Source: Phaeobacter sp. J2-8
GTDB lineage: Bacteria; Pseudomonadota; Alphaproteobacteria; Rhodobacterales; Rhodobacteraceae
Assembly (NCBI RefSeq): GCF_022867865.1
Contig: NZ_JALIEC010000016.1
Coordinates: forward strand, 1-39,769
Direction of reading: 5' to 3'
DNA: 39,769 bases
Below, in pieces: positions 24,410-33,612 of the stretch. The position numbers were made by a program, and so were the translations under genes. Position 1 is the stretch's first letter; the number at the start of each line of letters is the position of its first letter. The notes below the pieces were generated by a model. That model worked only from the letters and a program-made list of their open reading frames with translations, made no database searches and had not been told where the DNA came from.

Positions 24410-25801
24410 CTAGTAGCGGTAGTGTTCCGGCTTGAACGGACCTTCGGGCGTGACGCCGATATAGGCCGCCTGATCCGGGTCCATCACCGTCAGCTTGGCA
24501 CCGATCTTGTCCAGATGCAGGCGCGCGACCTTCTCATCCAGATGTTTCGGCAGGATGTAGACCTGATTGTCATACTCATCGCCCTTGGTCCAAAGCTCGA
24601 TCTGCGCCAGAACCTGGTTGGTGAACGACGCCGACATCACGAAGCTGGGGTGCCCGGTGGCATTGCCAAGGTTCAGCAAACGGCCCTCGGACAGAAGGAT
24701 AAGACGGTGCCCATTGGGCATCTCGATCATATCCACCTGTTCCTTGATGTTGGTCCATTTGTGGTTCTTCAGGTTGGCGACCTGAATTTCATTGTCGAAG
24801 TGGCCGATGTTGCCGACAATCGCCATGTCCTTCATCGCGCGCATATGCTCGATACGGATCACGTCCTTGTTGCCGGTGGTGGTGATAAAGATGTCGGCGC
24901 TGTCGACCACATCTTCGAGAACAACCACTTCAAACCCGTCCATTGCCGCCTGAAGTGCGCAGATCGGATCAACTTCGGTCACTTTGACCCGTGCACCGGC
25001 ACCGCGCAGCGAAGCGGCAGAACCTTTGCCAACGTCGCCGTAACCGCAGACCACGGCAACCTTGCCCGCCATCATGGTATCGGTGGCGCGGCGGATGCCG
25101 TCGACCAGCGATTCCTTGCAGCCGTATTTGTTGTCGAACTTCGACTTGGTCACGCTGTCATTGACGTTGATCGCCGGGAAGGGCAGCTGACCCTTTTTGT
25201 GCAGATCATAAAGACGGTGCACGCCGGTGGTGGTTTCTTCGGACACACCCTGGATCGCTTCGCGTGTTTTGGTGAACCAACCGGGGCTGGCCGCCATCCG
25301 CTTTTTGATCTGGGCGAAAATCGCCTCTTCCTCTTCCGAGGTCGGCACTTCGATCAGATCGGTTTCGCCGGCTTCGACCCGCGCACCCAAAAGGACATAG
25401 AGCGTCGCGTCGCCGCCATCATCAAGGATCAGGTTCGCGCCTTCGGGGAACATGAACGACCGGTCAAGGTAATCCCAGTGCTCTTCCAGCGACTGGCCCT
25501 TGATCGCGAACACCGGTGTGCCACCGGCGGCAATCGCCGCTGCCGCGTGATCCTGGGTCGAAAAGATGTTGCACGACGCCCAGCGCACATCCGCGCCCAG
25601 CGCCACCAGCGTTTCGATCAGAACCGCAGTCTGGATCGTCATGTGCAGCGAACCGACAATGCGCGCCCCGGCAAGCGGTTTGGCTTCGCCGTATTCTTCG
25701 CGCAGCGCCATCAGACCCGGCATTTCGGTTTCGGCAATATCAAGCTCTTTGCGGCCAAACTCGGCAAGCGAGATGTCCTTTACGATATAGTCACTGGTCA
25801 T
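24410..25801 (-). CDS. ahcY: Adenosylhomocysteinase
   Basis: AhcY splits S-adenosylhomocysteine to homocysteine and adenosine, removing the inhibitor of methyltransferases. The 463-residue protein has the first substrate-binding region with [15 protein letters not shown], the catalytic-site segment [16 protein letters not shown], the NAD-binding [15 protein letters not shown] motif, and the C-terminal KPEHYRY that completes the neighbouring subunit's NAD site. ATG 25801 (MTSDYIVKD) is used; ATG 25810 would add MPD. I looked for an SAH or SAM riboswitch in the leader and did not find one. The small exported-protein gene ends 73 bp upstream. Confidence 0.96.
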   Translation of the reverse strand: MTSDYIVKDISLAEFGRKELDIAETEMPGLMALREEYGEAKPLAGARIVGSLHMTIQTAVLIETLVALGADVRWASCNIFSTQDHAAAAIAAGGTPVFAIKGQSLEEHWDYLDRSFMFPEGANLILDDGGDATLYVLLGARVEAGETDLIEVPTSEEEEAIFAQIKKRMAASPGWFTKTREAIQGVSEETTTGVHRLYDLHKKGQLPFPAINVNDSVTKSKFDNKYGCKESLVDGIRRATDTMMAGKVAVVCGYGDVGKGSAASLRGAGARVKVTEVDPICALQAAMDGFEVVVLEDVVDSADIFITTTGNKDVIRIEHMRAMKDMAIVGNIGHFDNEIQVANLKNHKWTNIKEQVDMIEMPNGHRLILLSEGRLLNLGNATGHPSFVMSASFTNQVLAQIELWTKGDEYDNQVYILPKHLDEKVARLHLDKIGAKLTVMDPDQAAYIGVTPEGPFKPEHYRY

Positions 25802-25874
25802 GTCCGGCATCCTCGCGGCATTTCTGTTTCGCCCGCAGATACCACCGCCACGCCAGTCGAACAACACGCGAAAG

Positions 25875-26216
25875 CTAACCCGCGACGCCGCCGGGATCCT
25901 GCGGTGCGTCATGCCAATACGCGCCCGTCGCCAGAACACAGGCCACGCCGTTGGGCTGGGTCAGGATAAGGGTGAAACTGCCGCTTTCCGTCGAGCGCCA
26001 CACCTCGATCAGGCGGGTGCCCGATTGCAACCCGCCACCGGCCAATGTTTCACCGAATTTGCCCCGCAGTTCGCCAACAAGCGCGTCGCGCGGCATACAG
26101 GCCAGGGTTTGGGTTTGGGTTTGGGTTTGGGTTTGGGACAAGTTTTGCGCGGGCGCAGGGGGCGCAAGCGCCGCCGCACCAAAGATCAGCGCCGCCGCAA
26201 ATAGTCGTTTGAACAT
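25875..26216 (-). CDS. Small exported protein with Gln-Thr repeat
   Basis: A 113-residue protein with a signal peptide (residues 1-24, ending APPAPAQ), then NLS and five QT repeats encoded by CCCAAA-type hexamers, then a conserved-looking domain with [17 protein letters not shown] and [16 protein letters not shown]. Two cysteines, one after the repeat (LACMP) and one near the C-terminus (GVACVL), could form a disulfide in the periplasm. I recognise the overall form as a common Rhodobacterales hypothetical protein, without known function. AAGGAG lies nine bases before ATG 26216. Confidence 0.7.
   Translation of the reverse strand: MFKRLFAAALIFGAAALAPPAPAQNLSQTQTQTQTQTLACMPRDALVGELRGKFGETLAGGGLQSGTRLIEVWRSTESGSFTLILTQPNGVACVLATGAYWHDAPQDPGGVAG
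26105..26137 (+). repeat. (GGGTTT)n telomere-like repeat, G-quadruplex candidate
   Basis: Six GGG tracts separated by TTT run from 26105 to 26137 on the plus strand. Any four give a canonical G-quadruplex with three-base loops. The minus strand encodes the QT repeat of the small exported protein. The unit is six bases, so slippage alters the repeat number in frame. The G-rich strand is the template strand of that gene. Confidence 0.9.
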
Positions 26217-26414
26217 GGAACCTCTCCTTGAAAAGGGCCCCATGCCAACGGGACGTGAGGCCCGGTTTGCCATGTCCCATATATGGGGGCAGACGCCGGA
26301 TATTGCCACAAACACCATCACACATTTCAGGGATATTGCCCGCCCCACAGCCGTCTTTGCATTTGCAAACTCCGGGCAACCGGTCTAGGAACATTCCCGG
26401 AACGGAGAACGACA

Positions 26415-27011
26415 ATGCCCCCCAAACCATCCCGCGCCTGGCAAAGAATGCTTTCAGGTCGCAGGCTCGACCTGCTGGACCCGACCCCGATGGATATCGA
26501 GATCGAAGATATTGCGCATGGGCTGGCCTTTGTCGCCCGTTGGAATGGCCAGACCCATGGTGATTTCGCCTATTCGGTGGCCGAACATTCGCTGCTGGTC
26601 GAGGTGCTGTTTGCCCGGATGAACCCACGCGCGCCGGTGCGTTGGCAATTGGCGGCACTGCTGCATGATGCGCCGGAATACGTGATCGGCGACATGATTT
26701 CCCCGGTCAAGGCCGCGATTGGCCCCAGTTATGGCGTGCTGGATGACCGGCTGTCGGCGGCCATTCACATTCGGTTTGGTCTGCCGGCCGCGCTGCCGGT
26801 GACAATCAAGAAACAGATCAAGAAAGCCGACCGTATCAGCGCCTGGATGGAGGCGATCCAGATCGCGGGCTTTACCGAAAAAGAGGCTGATGGCTTCTTT
26901 GGCAAGCCAAACAAGGCGCTGATCGAAGATCTGCACATTGCCCTGCGCCCACCGCGTCAGGTGCGCGATGATTTCACCGCTCGGTATCATCAATTGATGG
27001 AGACCCTATGA
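26415..27011 (+). CDS. HD-domain hydrolase (YfbR-like)
   Basis: A 198-residue HD-superfamily phosphohydrolase. Metal ligands fit His58 (SVAEHSLLV), the HD pair His84-Asp85 (ALLHDAPEYVIGD) and a later Asp in KKADRISAW. The pattern resembles YfbR-type 5'-deoxynucleotidases, but the exact substrate cannot be read from sequence. GGAG eight bases before ATG 26415 decides the start. The stop overlaps the GNAT gene start by four bases (ATGA). Confidence 0.82.
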   Translation: MPPKPSRAWQRMLSGRRLDLLDPTPMDIEIEDIAHGLAFVARWNGQTHGDFAYSVAEHSLLVEVLFARMNPRAPVRWQLAALLHDAPEYVIGDMISPVKAAIGPSYGVLDDRLSAAIHIRFGLPAALPVTIKKQIKKADRISAWMEAIQIAGFTEKEADGFFGKPNKALIEDLHIALRPPRQVRDDFTARYHQLMETL

Positions 27012-27502
27012 CCGACGTTTTTATTGCCCCGGCCTGTTCGGCCGACGCGCGCGAGATGGCGGATCTTTTGAATGAAATCATTGATATCGGCGGCACAACG
27101 GCCTTCCTGACCCCGCTGGGCAGCGCCGATATCCGCGATTGGATGGACCGCGCCGGGCCGCGTTTCACCGGCCATGTGGCCCGGCTTGACGATGGCACCC
27201 TGGTCGGGTTTCAGATGCTCAATCCCCTTCCGGGGCATGGCCCAGAGGTGGCGCAGATCGCCACGTTTGTGCGGGTTGGCCAAACCGGGCTGGGGGTTGG
27301 CAGCCGACTGTTTGCCGCCACCCGCAAATCTGCCGCCGCGCTGGGGTATGAATGGATCGACGCCACCATCCGCGCCGACAACGAAAGCGGGCTGACCTAT
27401 TATCAGTCGCGCGGATTCGAAACCTACAAATCCAACCCCGAGGCGCGGCTGTCCGATGGCCGCCGGACGGGGACGATCAGCAAGCGTTTCGATCTTCCTT
27501 GA
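27008..27502 (+). CDS. GNAT family N-acetyltransferase
   Basis: A 164-residue acetyltransferase with the GNAT core: the beta4 strand in VAQIATFVRVGQTGLGVGSRLF, whose Q/RxxGxG/A equivalent (QTGLGVG) binds the acetyl-CoA pyrophosphate, and DNESGLTYYQSRGFETY near the C-terminus. The substrate is unknown. It is translationally coupled to the HD-domain gene and converges on regA with a 45-bp gap. Confidence 0.85.
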   Translation: MTDVFIAPACSADAREMADLLNEIIDIGGTTAFLTPLGSADIRDWMDRAGPRFTGHVARLDDGTLVGFQMLNPLPGHGPEVAQIATFVRVGQTGLGVGSRLFAATRKSAAALGYEWIDATIRADNESGLTYYQSRGFETYKSNPEARLSDGRRTGTISKRFDLP

Positions 27503-27547
27503 TCTGGCTTTGACCCGGCCTTGATCGGACTCTGATCGCGATTTCCG

Positions 27548-28102
27548 TCAGCGCGGCGAGCGTTTTGCCAGAATCCGCTGCAATGTGCGGCGGTGCATGT
27601 TCAATCGCCGCGCGGTTTCCGACACGTTGCGATCACAAAGCTCGAACACCCGCTGGATATGTTCCCACCGCACACGATCGGCGCTCATCGGGTTTTCCGG
27701 CGGCGGAGGCAGATCATCGCCATTGGCCACCAGCGCATTGGTAATGTCGGTGGCATCCGCCGGTTTGGAAAGATAATCGGTTGCGCCGATCTTGACCGCG
27801 GCCACGGCGGTGGCAATCGCGCCATATCCGGTCAGCACCACAATCCGGCTGTCGGGGCGGCGTTCGCGCAGCACCTCGACCACGTCAAGCCCGTTGCCAT
27901 CCTCAAGCCGCAGATCAACCACCGCATAGGCCGGGGGACGTGCCGTGGCAATCGCCCGGCCCGCCGCGACAGATCCGGCAGTTTCCACCGCAAAACCGCG
28001 CTTTTCCATCGCTTTGGCCAGACGTTTCAGAAACGGTTCGTCGTCATCAACCAGCAAAAGCGATTTGTCTTCACCCAAATCCGGGAGCGTTTTTTCAGGC
28101 AC
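27548..28102 (-). CDS. regA: RegA/PrrA/ActR-type response regulator
   Basis: RegA is the DNA-binding partner of the redox sensor RegB and controls photosynthesis, respiration, carbon and nitrogen fixation genes in Rhodobacterales. The 184-residue protein has a receiver domain with acidic DDDEP near residue 20, the phospho-acceptor Asp in VVDLRLEDGNG, and Lys in YLSKPAD. A proline-rich linker (LPPPPENP) follows, then a FIS-type helix-turn-helix NVSETARRLNMHRRTLQRIL. AGGAGG precedes ATG 28102. senC lies 152 bp upstream on the same strand; hvrA, often next to it, is not here. Confidence 0.96.
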   Translation of the reverse strand: MPEKTLPDLGEDKSLLLVDDDEPFLKRLAKAMEKRGFAVETAGSVAAGRAIATARPPAYAVVDLRLEDGNGLDVVEVLRERRPDSRIVVLTGYGAIATAVAAVKIGATDYLSKPADATDITNALVANGDDLPPPPENPMSADRVRWEHIQRVFELCDRNVSETARRLNMHRRTLQRILAKRSPR

Positions 28103-28254
28103 GTGATACCTCCTGCGAATGTGAGCTTGCGCAATTGGGGGATTATTCCCAACGCCAAGCGCAGTGTCAAACCGTAGCGCGAAATATATTTGCGCCTATG
28201 CGGCCCGGATCGGTCGGAAAATTACCCGGCACGACCGACGTGCCGATTGCGCGG

Positions 28255-28878
28255 CTATCCGGCTGCGTTGACAAAACAGGCTGTGGTTTCGGCCACCTGT
28301 TCCGGTGTCGCATCCCGGCGAAAGTATTCGACAAACCCCTGTTCCGGCAGCACCAGATAGGAAAATGTCGAATGGTCGATGAGATAATAGTCATCTTCCT
28401 TGTCCTGCGCCTTGTAATAGGTGCGATAGGCCTTGCTTGCGGCTTTGACCTGTTCTTCCGATCCAGTCAGGCCAATCGCCTTTTCATGGTTGTTGAAGGC
28501 AAAATCGCCGACCACTTCGGGGGTGTCCCGCTCTGGATCGAAGGAAATGAACACCGGCGTTGCGCTGATCCCTTGTTCGGCCAGCACCTCGACCGCTTGT
28601 GAATTGCGGGCAAAGTCCAGCGGGCACACATCCGGGCAAAAGGTGTAACCAAAATAAAGTATAGAGGGTTCGGTGATCACATCCTTGTCGGTGACGGTTT
28701 CGCCGTCACTGTTGACCAGGGTAAAGGGCCCGCCAATCGTGTCGGTGCCACCGGCAATCGCCGCAGTGCGGCATTGGGCAAACGGATCAGCGCCTTCTTT
28801 TGGTTGCGACACATACCAAAGCCCCCCCACAAGAGCGACAACAGACACAGAGGCGACAAGAGCGACAGTGCGGACCAT
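28255..28878 (-). CDS. senC: SenC/PrrC (SCO1-type copper chaperone of cytochrome oxidase)
   Basis: SenC is a membrane-anchored SCO protein that delivers copper to cytochrome c oxidase and influences redox signalling next to RegBA. The 207-residue protein has one N-terminal membrane helix (residues 3-23) and a thioredoxin fold with the copper-binding CPDVC motif (in TFCPDVCPLDF) and a histidine in LIDHSTFSYLVLP. ATG 28878 was chosen as the first start after the divergent regB region. The 95-bp space to regB must contain both promoters. Confidence 0.94.
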   Translation of the reverse strand: MVRTVALVASVSVVALVGGLWYVSQPKEGADPFAQCRTAAIAGGTDTIGGPFTLVNSDGETVTDKDVITEPSILYFGYTFCPDVCPLDFARNSQAVEVLAEQGISATPVFISFDPERDTPEVVGDFAFNNHEKAIGLTGSEEQVKAASKAYRTYYKAQDKEDDYYLIDHSTFSYLVLPEQGFVEYFRRDATPEQVAETTACFVNAAG

Positions 28879-28973
28879 AACGGCTTTTCCAATCCATATT
28901 GCGATGATTGTTGATCGTCTGACGCGTGACACGTATCAATCTGAAATCCGGTAGCAAGAGGCGAAAACGCCAC

Positions 28974-30369
28974 ATGTCAGAATTGGGGTCAGAGTTCCTG
29001 ACCGAACACCGCCGCGGCAATTGGGTCCGGCTGCGCACCATGATCATGCTGCGCTGGGCTGCGATTTTTGGCCAATTGACGGCTTTGATCGTGGCGCAGC
29101 GGTGGTTCAACCTCTCGTTGGAAATGGGATTGTGCTATCTGGCAATCAGCCTGTCGGTGGTTGGCAATCTGGTGGCCATTGCGATTTTCCCGCAAAACAA
29201 ACGGCTCAGCGCGACGGAAAACATGCTGATGGTGCTGTTTGACCTGCTGCAACTGGCGTTTTTGCTGTTTTTGACCGGCGGGCTGCACAATCCATTTGCC
29301 ATTCTGATGCTTGGCCCGGTGCTGGTGTCCGCTGCGGTTCTGACAACCCGACCGACCATTGTGATCGCCGGAATTGCCATTGTTCTTGTCTCGGTGTTGG
29401 CGTTGTATCATCTGCCTTTGCTGACGGATGAGGGGTTTGTGTTGCGCACGCCCAATGTGTTTGTCTTTGGCAAATGGGTGGCGATGGTGATTGCCATCAC
29501 ATTTTTGTCAGTCTACTCGCGGCGCGTGACCAGCGAGCTGCACGCCATGTCCGACGCGGTGACCGCCACGCAAATGGCGCTGGCGCGGGAACAGAAACTG
29601 ACCGATCTGGCCGGGGTGGTGGCCGCTGCAGCGCATGAATTGGGCACACCGCTTGCCACAATCAAACTGACCAGCGCCGAAATCGCCGAAGAGCTGGACG
29701 ATCGCCCCGACCTTCAGGAAGACGCGCTGTTGATCCGAACCCAGGCCGACCGCTGTCGCGACATCCTGAGATCCATGGGACGGGCAGGCAAGGAAGACAT
29801 GCAGGTCCGCCGCGCGCCTCTGAGCGAAGTGCTGCGCGAGGCCGCCGAACCGCATGAAAACCGGGGCAAGATCCTGCATTATGACCACAGCGCCGGCCCC
29901 AATGGGGAAAAGACGGTTCCAACCATCAACCGCCAGCCGGAAATCATTCACGGTCTGCGCAATCTGGTGCAAAACGCGGTGGATTTCGCACGCGGCAATG
30001 TCTGGATCGACACGATCTGGACAGATGACCATCACTGTGCGGATTGTCGATGACGGCACGGGATATCCACCACAGTTGATTGGCCGCATTGGCGATCCGT
30101 TTGTACGCAAACGGCGCAGTGAAACGGAAACCCGGAAACGTCCGGGATACGAAGGCATGGGGCTGGGCCTGTTCATTGCCAAGACATTGTTGGAACGTTC
30201 GGGCGCAGAGCTGAGCTTTACCAATGCGACCGGGCCTTATGCCAACCCCGGAAGGCGCGGCGAACGCTGTGGCGCGCTGGTCGAAGTGGTCTGGCCGCGC
30301 AAGAATTTGGGTTCCCTGGCCGGGTCTGATTCCGCGCCGCTTGGCGAAAATCAGGTGATCCAGATCTGA
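28974..30369 (+). CDS. regB: RegB/PrrB redox sensor histidine kinase, with an apparent 1-base insertion
   Basis: RegB senses quinone and thiol redox state in the membrane and phosphorylates RegA. It has six membrane helices (residues about 25-185), with the quinone-binding heptapeptide GGLHNPF, the H-box AAAAHELGTPLATIK, and the redox-active cysteine in ADRCRDILRSMG. The frame from ATG 28974 stops at 30053, just after the N-box (NLVQNAVDFARG). The rest of the ATP-binding domain (VRIVDDGTGYP, GMGLGLFIAK) follows in another frame to 30369. Dropping one C near 30029-30030 restores a 464-residue protein, the usual length. If real, the indel would destroy the kinase. Confidence 0.92.
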
Positions 30370-30433
30370 GCGCCGCGCCAACGGTGTTGGGCTGGGCCGC
30401 GACGTTCGCGCAACCTATGGCAGATTGCTTTTT

Positions 30434-30454
30434 AGGTTAAACAATTGTTAACCT
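30434..30454 (+). promoter_or_regulatory. Perfect CtrA-type binding site (TTAA-N7-TTAAC)
   Basis: TTAA at 30437-30440, seven bases, and TTAAC at 30448-30452 match the full CtrA consensus. They lie inside a larger palindrome, AGGTTAA and TTAACCT around ACAATTG (30434-30454). The site is 33 bp upstream of the PAS-domain gene ATG, within promoter range. The CtrA consensus is established in Caulobacter and applies in Rhodobacterales, where CtrA controls motility and gene transfer agents. Confidence 0.6.
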
Positions 30455-30487
30455 CCTTGACCCAGTGTCAGATCAAGGGGATGGAAG

Positions 30488-32062
30488 ATGTTGTCAGAGC
30501 TTTCTTTGTTGCAAATCATTGTCTTGGTCGGTGCTGCACTGTTGGGCGCGACCATGGCATTGGGCTTTGCCATTCTTCCCGGGCGAAAACGGACCACCGC
30601 CGAAGAGACCGGCATTCAACGGGACGACGCCGTCAGCTATCTGTTTCGCGATACAGATCTAATTGATGCCACCGATCCGGCCGCCGTCCTGACGACGCTG
30701 GCGGATGATTTCGAAGAAAACGCCTGGCAGCAATTGTGCCGGATTTTCGAGCCGCGTTTTGGCACTTTGCCGCTTACGCCCGATGCGGCCTTTTCAACCC
30801 GCGCCGAGCGAAGCCGATCATATGGCGCGCTGAAACCCGATGATCGCGGACAGCTGATTTTTGTGCGCGCGGATGACCGGGTGCGGGTTTCCTTGGTCGA
30901 TGATGCGCCGGCGGAAATCGACCGGCAAATTGCCTTTGATGTCAGCCGCGAGTTGCGCTTCCTGCGCAGCGCCATTGCCGATGCGCCCAATGCCATCTGG
31001 TCGGTCAATCCAGAGGGGCGGGTCGCCTGGCACAACCGCGCCTATGGGCATCTGGCGGCGCGGATCAACCCAAATGATTCTTCGGACAATCCGATTTTCG
31101 CGATTGAGAGCAAGGACGTGGGCAAGGCCCCGCTGCGCCTGCCGCTTCAGGTCGGCGACAAGGACAGCCGCAACTGGTTCGAAATTTCGACCCGCGCCAC
31201 CGCAGACGGCTTTGTCGCTTATGCCACCAGTGTCGATGCGGTCGTGCAAGCCGAACAGGCGCAGCGCAAATTTGTCCAGACCCTGACCAAAACCTTTGCG
31301 CATCTGTCGACCGGGTTGGCGATTTTTGACCGTAACCAGCGGCTTGCCCTGTTCAATCCGGCATTGATCGACCTGACGGCGATGCCCGCCGAATTTCTGA
31401 CGTCGAAACCCAGTCTTGCGGCCTTTTTCGACTATCTGCGCGAACATCAGATCATGCCGGAGCCCAAGAATTATTCGAATTGGCGCGAAAAGATGAGCGC
31501 GCTGATCGCCGCCGCCCGCGATGGCCGATATTCCAAGACCTGGAATTTGCCGTCTGGTCTGACCTATCGTGTTACCGGCAAACCGCATCCCGATGGCGCG
31601 GTGGCTTTTCTGTTCGAAGACATCAGTGCAGAGATTTCCCTGACCCGCCGCTTTCGCGCCGAACTTGAGACCAGTCAGGCCGTTCTGGATCGCCAGAACC
31701 GTGCGCTGGCGGTGTTTTCGCAGATGGGTATTCTGACCTTCTCGAACCAGGCCTTCCGCACCATGTGGCGATTTGATCCCGACAGCAGCTTTGCCGAAAC
31801 CACCATCACGGATGTCCTGCGGATTTGGCAATCAGAATGTGCGCCCAGCCCGGCCTGGGGTGGTTTGCCCAAGTTTATTGCCAGTTTCGGCGAACGCGCC
31901 CCGCGCCGGGCCGATCTGATACATGAACGGGTGGGGCAGATGGAATTTCTGGCCGAACCCCTGCCGGGCGGCGCGACTTTGATTTCCTTTTCGGCCCAGG
32001 ATGCCGCACTTGTTCTTGACCGGACGACGGCGAAACAACAGCATGACGATGGGTCCGCCTGA
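30488..32062 (+). CDS. PAS-domain membrane protein without output domain
   Basis: A 524-residue protein with one N-terminal membrane helix (LQIIVLVGAALLGATMALGFAIL, residues 9-31) and three PAS-like segments: about 155-260 (AIADAPNAIWSVNPEGRVAWHN), 275-385 (LSTGLAIFDRNQRLALFNPAL) and 395-490 (LDRQNRALAVFSQMGILTFSN). There is no histidine-kinase, GGDEF, EAL or methyl-accepting domain. A GGAAG site precedes ATG 30488. It follows regB by 118 bp and has the CtrA-type site above. It may hand a signal to another protein, but no partner is identified. Confidence 0.82.
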   Translation: MLSELSLLQIIVLVGAALLGATMALGFAILPGRKRTTAEETGIQRDDAVSYLFRDTDLIDATDPAAVLTTLADDFEENAWQQLCRIFEPRFGTLPLTPDAAFSTRAERSRSYGALKPDDRGQLIFVRADDRVRVSLVDDAPAEIDRQIAFDVSRELRFLRSAIADAPNAIWSVNPEGRVAWHNRAYGHLAARINPNDSSDNPIFAIESKDVGKAPLRLPLQVGDKDSRNWFEISTRATADGFVAYATSVDAVVQAEQAQRKFVQTLTKTFAHLSTGLAIFDRNQRLALFNPALIDLTAMPAEFLTSKPSLAAFFDYLREHQIMPEPKNYSNWREKMSALIAAARDGRYSKTWNLPSGLTYRVTGKPHPDGAVAFLFEDISAEISLTRRFRAELETSQAVLDRQNRALAVFSQMGILTFSNQAFRTMWRFDPDSSFAETTITDVLRIWQSECAPSPAWGGLPKFIASFGERAPRRADLIHERVGQMEFLAEPLPGGATLISFSAQDAALVLDRTTAKQQHDDGSA

Positions 32063-32151
32063 CCGGGCACGCCCCTGCACTGCGCGATTTCACTGTGCGA
32101 TCCGTCACGGAACGGTCTTGCGCGGAATGGCTGGCGCGGTAATGTCCGAAT

Positions 32152-32652
32152 ATGATGATCGACCATAGCTATCCCGCCGCAACGGCTCAAATCTTTGCGC
32201 TCAGCCTGCCATCACCGGAAGCAACCTGCGAGCTGGCAGCCCGCATCGCGCCCCGCCTTGCCGCGGGCGACGTGTTGTTGCTGCGCGGCGATATTGGCGC
32301 CGGAAAAACCCATTTTTGCCGCTGCCTGATCCGGTCACTTTTGACCGAAGCCGAAGATGTGCCGTCGCCGACATTCACATTGGTGCAAACCTACCCTGCC
32401 CCGGTCTGCGAAATCTGGCACGCGGATCTCTATCGACTGGGCGATCTGTCCGAGGTTGACGAACTGGGCCTGACCGAGGCTTTTGACACTGCAATCTGTC
32501 TGATCGAATGGCCTGATCGGCTTGGGTCCGAGGCCCCGGCCAACGCGCTCACGCTTGAGTTTTCCACCGACGCCGACCCGGACACCCGACACCTTACCCT
32601 AAGCTGGTCAGCACCACGTTGGGATTCCTTGCCAAAAGTCATTGCCGCATGA
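32152..32652 (+). CDS. tsaE: tRNA threonylcarbamoyladenosine biosynthesis ATPase
   Basis: TsaE is the ATPase of the TsaB-TsaD-TsaE complex that installs t6A in tRNA. The 166-residue protein has a Walker A motif GDIGAGKT (residues 46-53), a threonine-rich switch SPTFTLV, and the Walker B-like CLIEWPDRLG near residue 120. It may begin at ATG 32152 or at the next ATG 32155. The stop overlaps the amgK start, and the four following genes are likewise coupled. TsaD, its partner, is encoded at 19376. Confidence 0.93.
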   Translation: MMIDHSYPAATAQIFALSLPSPEATCELAARIAPRLAAGDVLLLRGDIGAGKTHFCRCLIRSLLTEAEDVPSPTFTLVQTYPAPVCEIWHADLYRLGDLSEVDELGLTEAFDTAICLIEWPDRLGSEAPANALTLEFSTDADPDTRHLTLSWSAPRWDSLPKVIAA

Positions 32653-33612
32653 CACGCCAAGAAACGATTGCAACGTTCCTGGACGATTTGGGCCTGGGCG
32701 GCTGGAGGCGCGTGCCTTTGGCCTGGCGATGCATCCGCGCGGCGATATGAACGGCTGCACAACCCCGAAGGCGGCAGCCTGATCCTGATGGATGCCGACC
32801 CGATTGTCTGTGGCGATCCCGGGCCATTTCTGGACATACGCACGCATTTGTACCGCTTCGGATTTTCCGCCCCCACGTTGCATGCCGAAGACCCAGATGC
32901 CGGGCTTTTGTTGATCGAGGATTTCGGCGACGCCCTGTTTGCCCGCATCATGGCGGATGACCCGAGCCGCGAAATGCACCTTTATACCCTGGCGGCCGAG
33001 CTTTTGGCGCGATTGCACAGCAAACCCTTGCCCCAGGGCATGACCGCGATGACCGCGACGGCGCTCGCGGATATGATCGCGCTGGCCTTTGACTGTTACG
33101 CCCCGCAACATTTGGCGGATTTGCCCGCCGCCAAAGCGGCCTTTGCCCGGCTTCTGACGCCGGTGGCCGACGTGCCTGCGGTATTGGCGCTGCGCGATTT
33201 TCACGCCGAAAACATGATTTTCCTGCCCGACCGCAACGGCGACCGCCAAATTGGCCTGTTGGATTTTCAGGACGCATTTGTCACCCATCCCGCCTATGAT
33301 CTGGTCTCCATGCTTCAGGACGCGCGCCGCGACCTGACACCGGGAATCGCGGACAGCGTGCTGCGCCATTTCATTGCCAAAACCGGCGCCGATGACACCG
33401 CTTTCCGCACCGCTTATGCCGCTCTGGGCGCGCAACGAAACCTGCGTATTCTGGGGGTTTTTGCCCGGCTCGCCGCCGACCGGGGCAAACCGCAATATCT
33501 GGCGTTACAGCCACGGGTCTGGGCCCACCTCCAGACAAATTTGACCCACCCCGCATTGGCTGAAGTACGCGACGCGCTGGCCAATTTGCCGGCGCCGCAG
33601 GCTGTGACATGA
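32649..33612 (+). CDS. amgK: N-acetylmuramate/N-acetylglucosamine 1-kinase (AmgK), apparent 1-base insertion
   Basis: AmgK phosphorylates free N-acetylmuramate in the cell-wall recycling bypass found in many Gram-negatives. It is an APH-type kinase with the ATP-contacting PLAGDASARRYER N-terminus, the catalytic loop LRDFHAENMIF and metal site LLDFQDAF. ATG 32649 (MTRQETIATFLDDLG) overlaps the tsaE stop, but an extra T near 32724 shifts the frame. Removing it gives PLAGDASARRYERL and a 320-residue protein of normal length. As it stands the long downstream frame has only a TTG start at 32668. murU follows with a 4-bp overlap, consistent with a recycling pair. Confidence 0.88.

Noticed and set aside
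25802-25874. SAH or SAM riboswitch upstream of ahcY
   Set aside because: These elements are frequent before methionine-cycle genes in Rhodobacterales, so I looked for the conserved cores. None was found in the 73-bp leader.
28103-28254. Terminator between senC and regA
   Set aside because: TTGGG and CCCAA flank a short A/T loop, but the stem is only five base pairs and no T run follows, so senC and regA may be co-transcribed or separately promoted.
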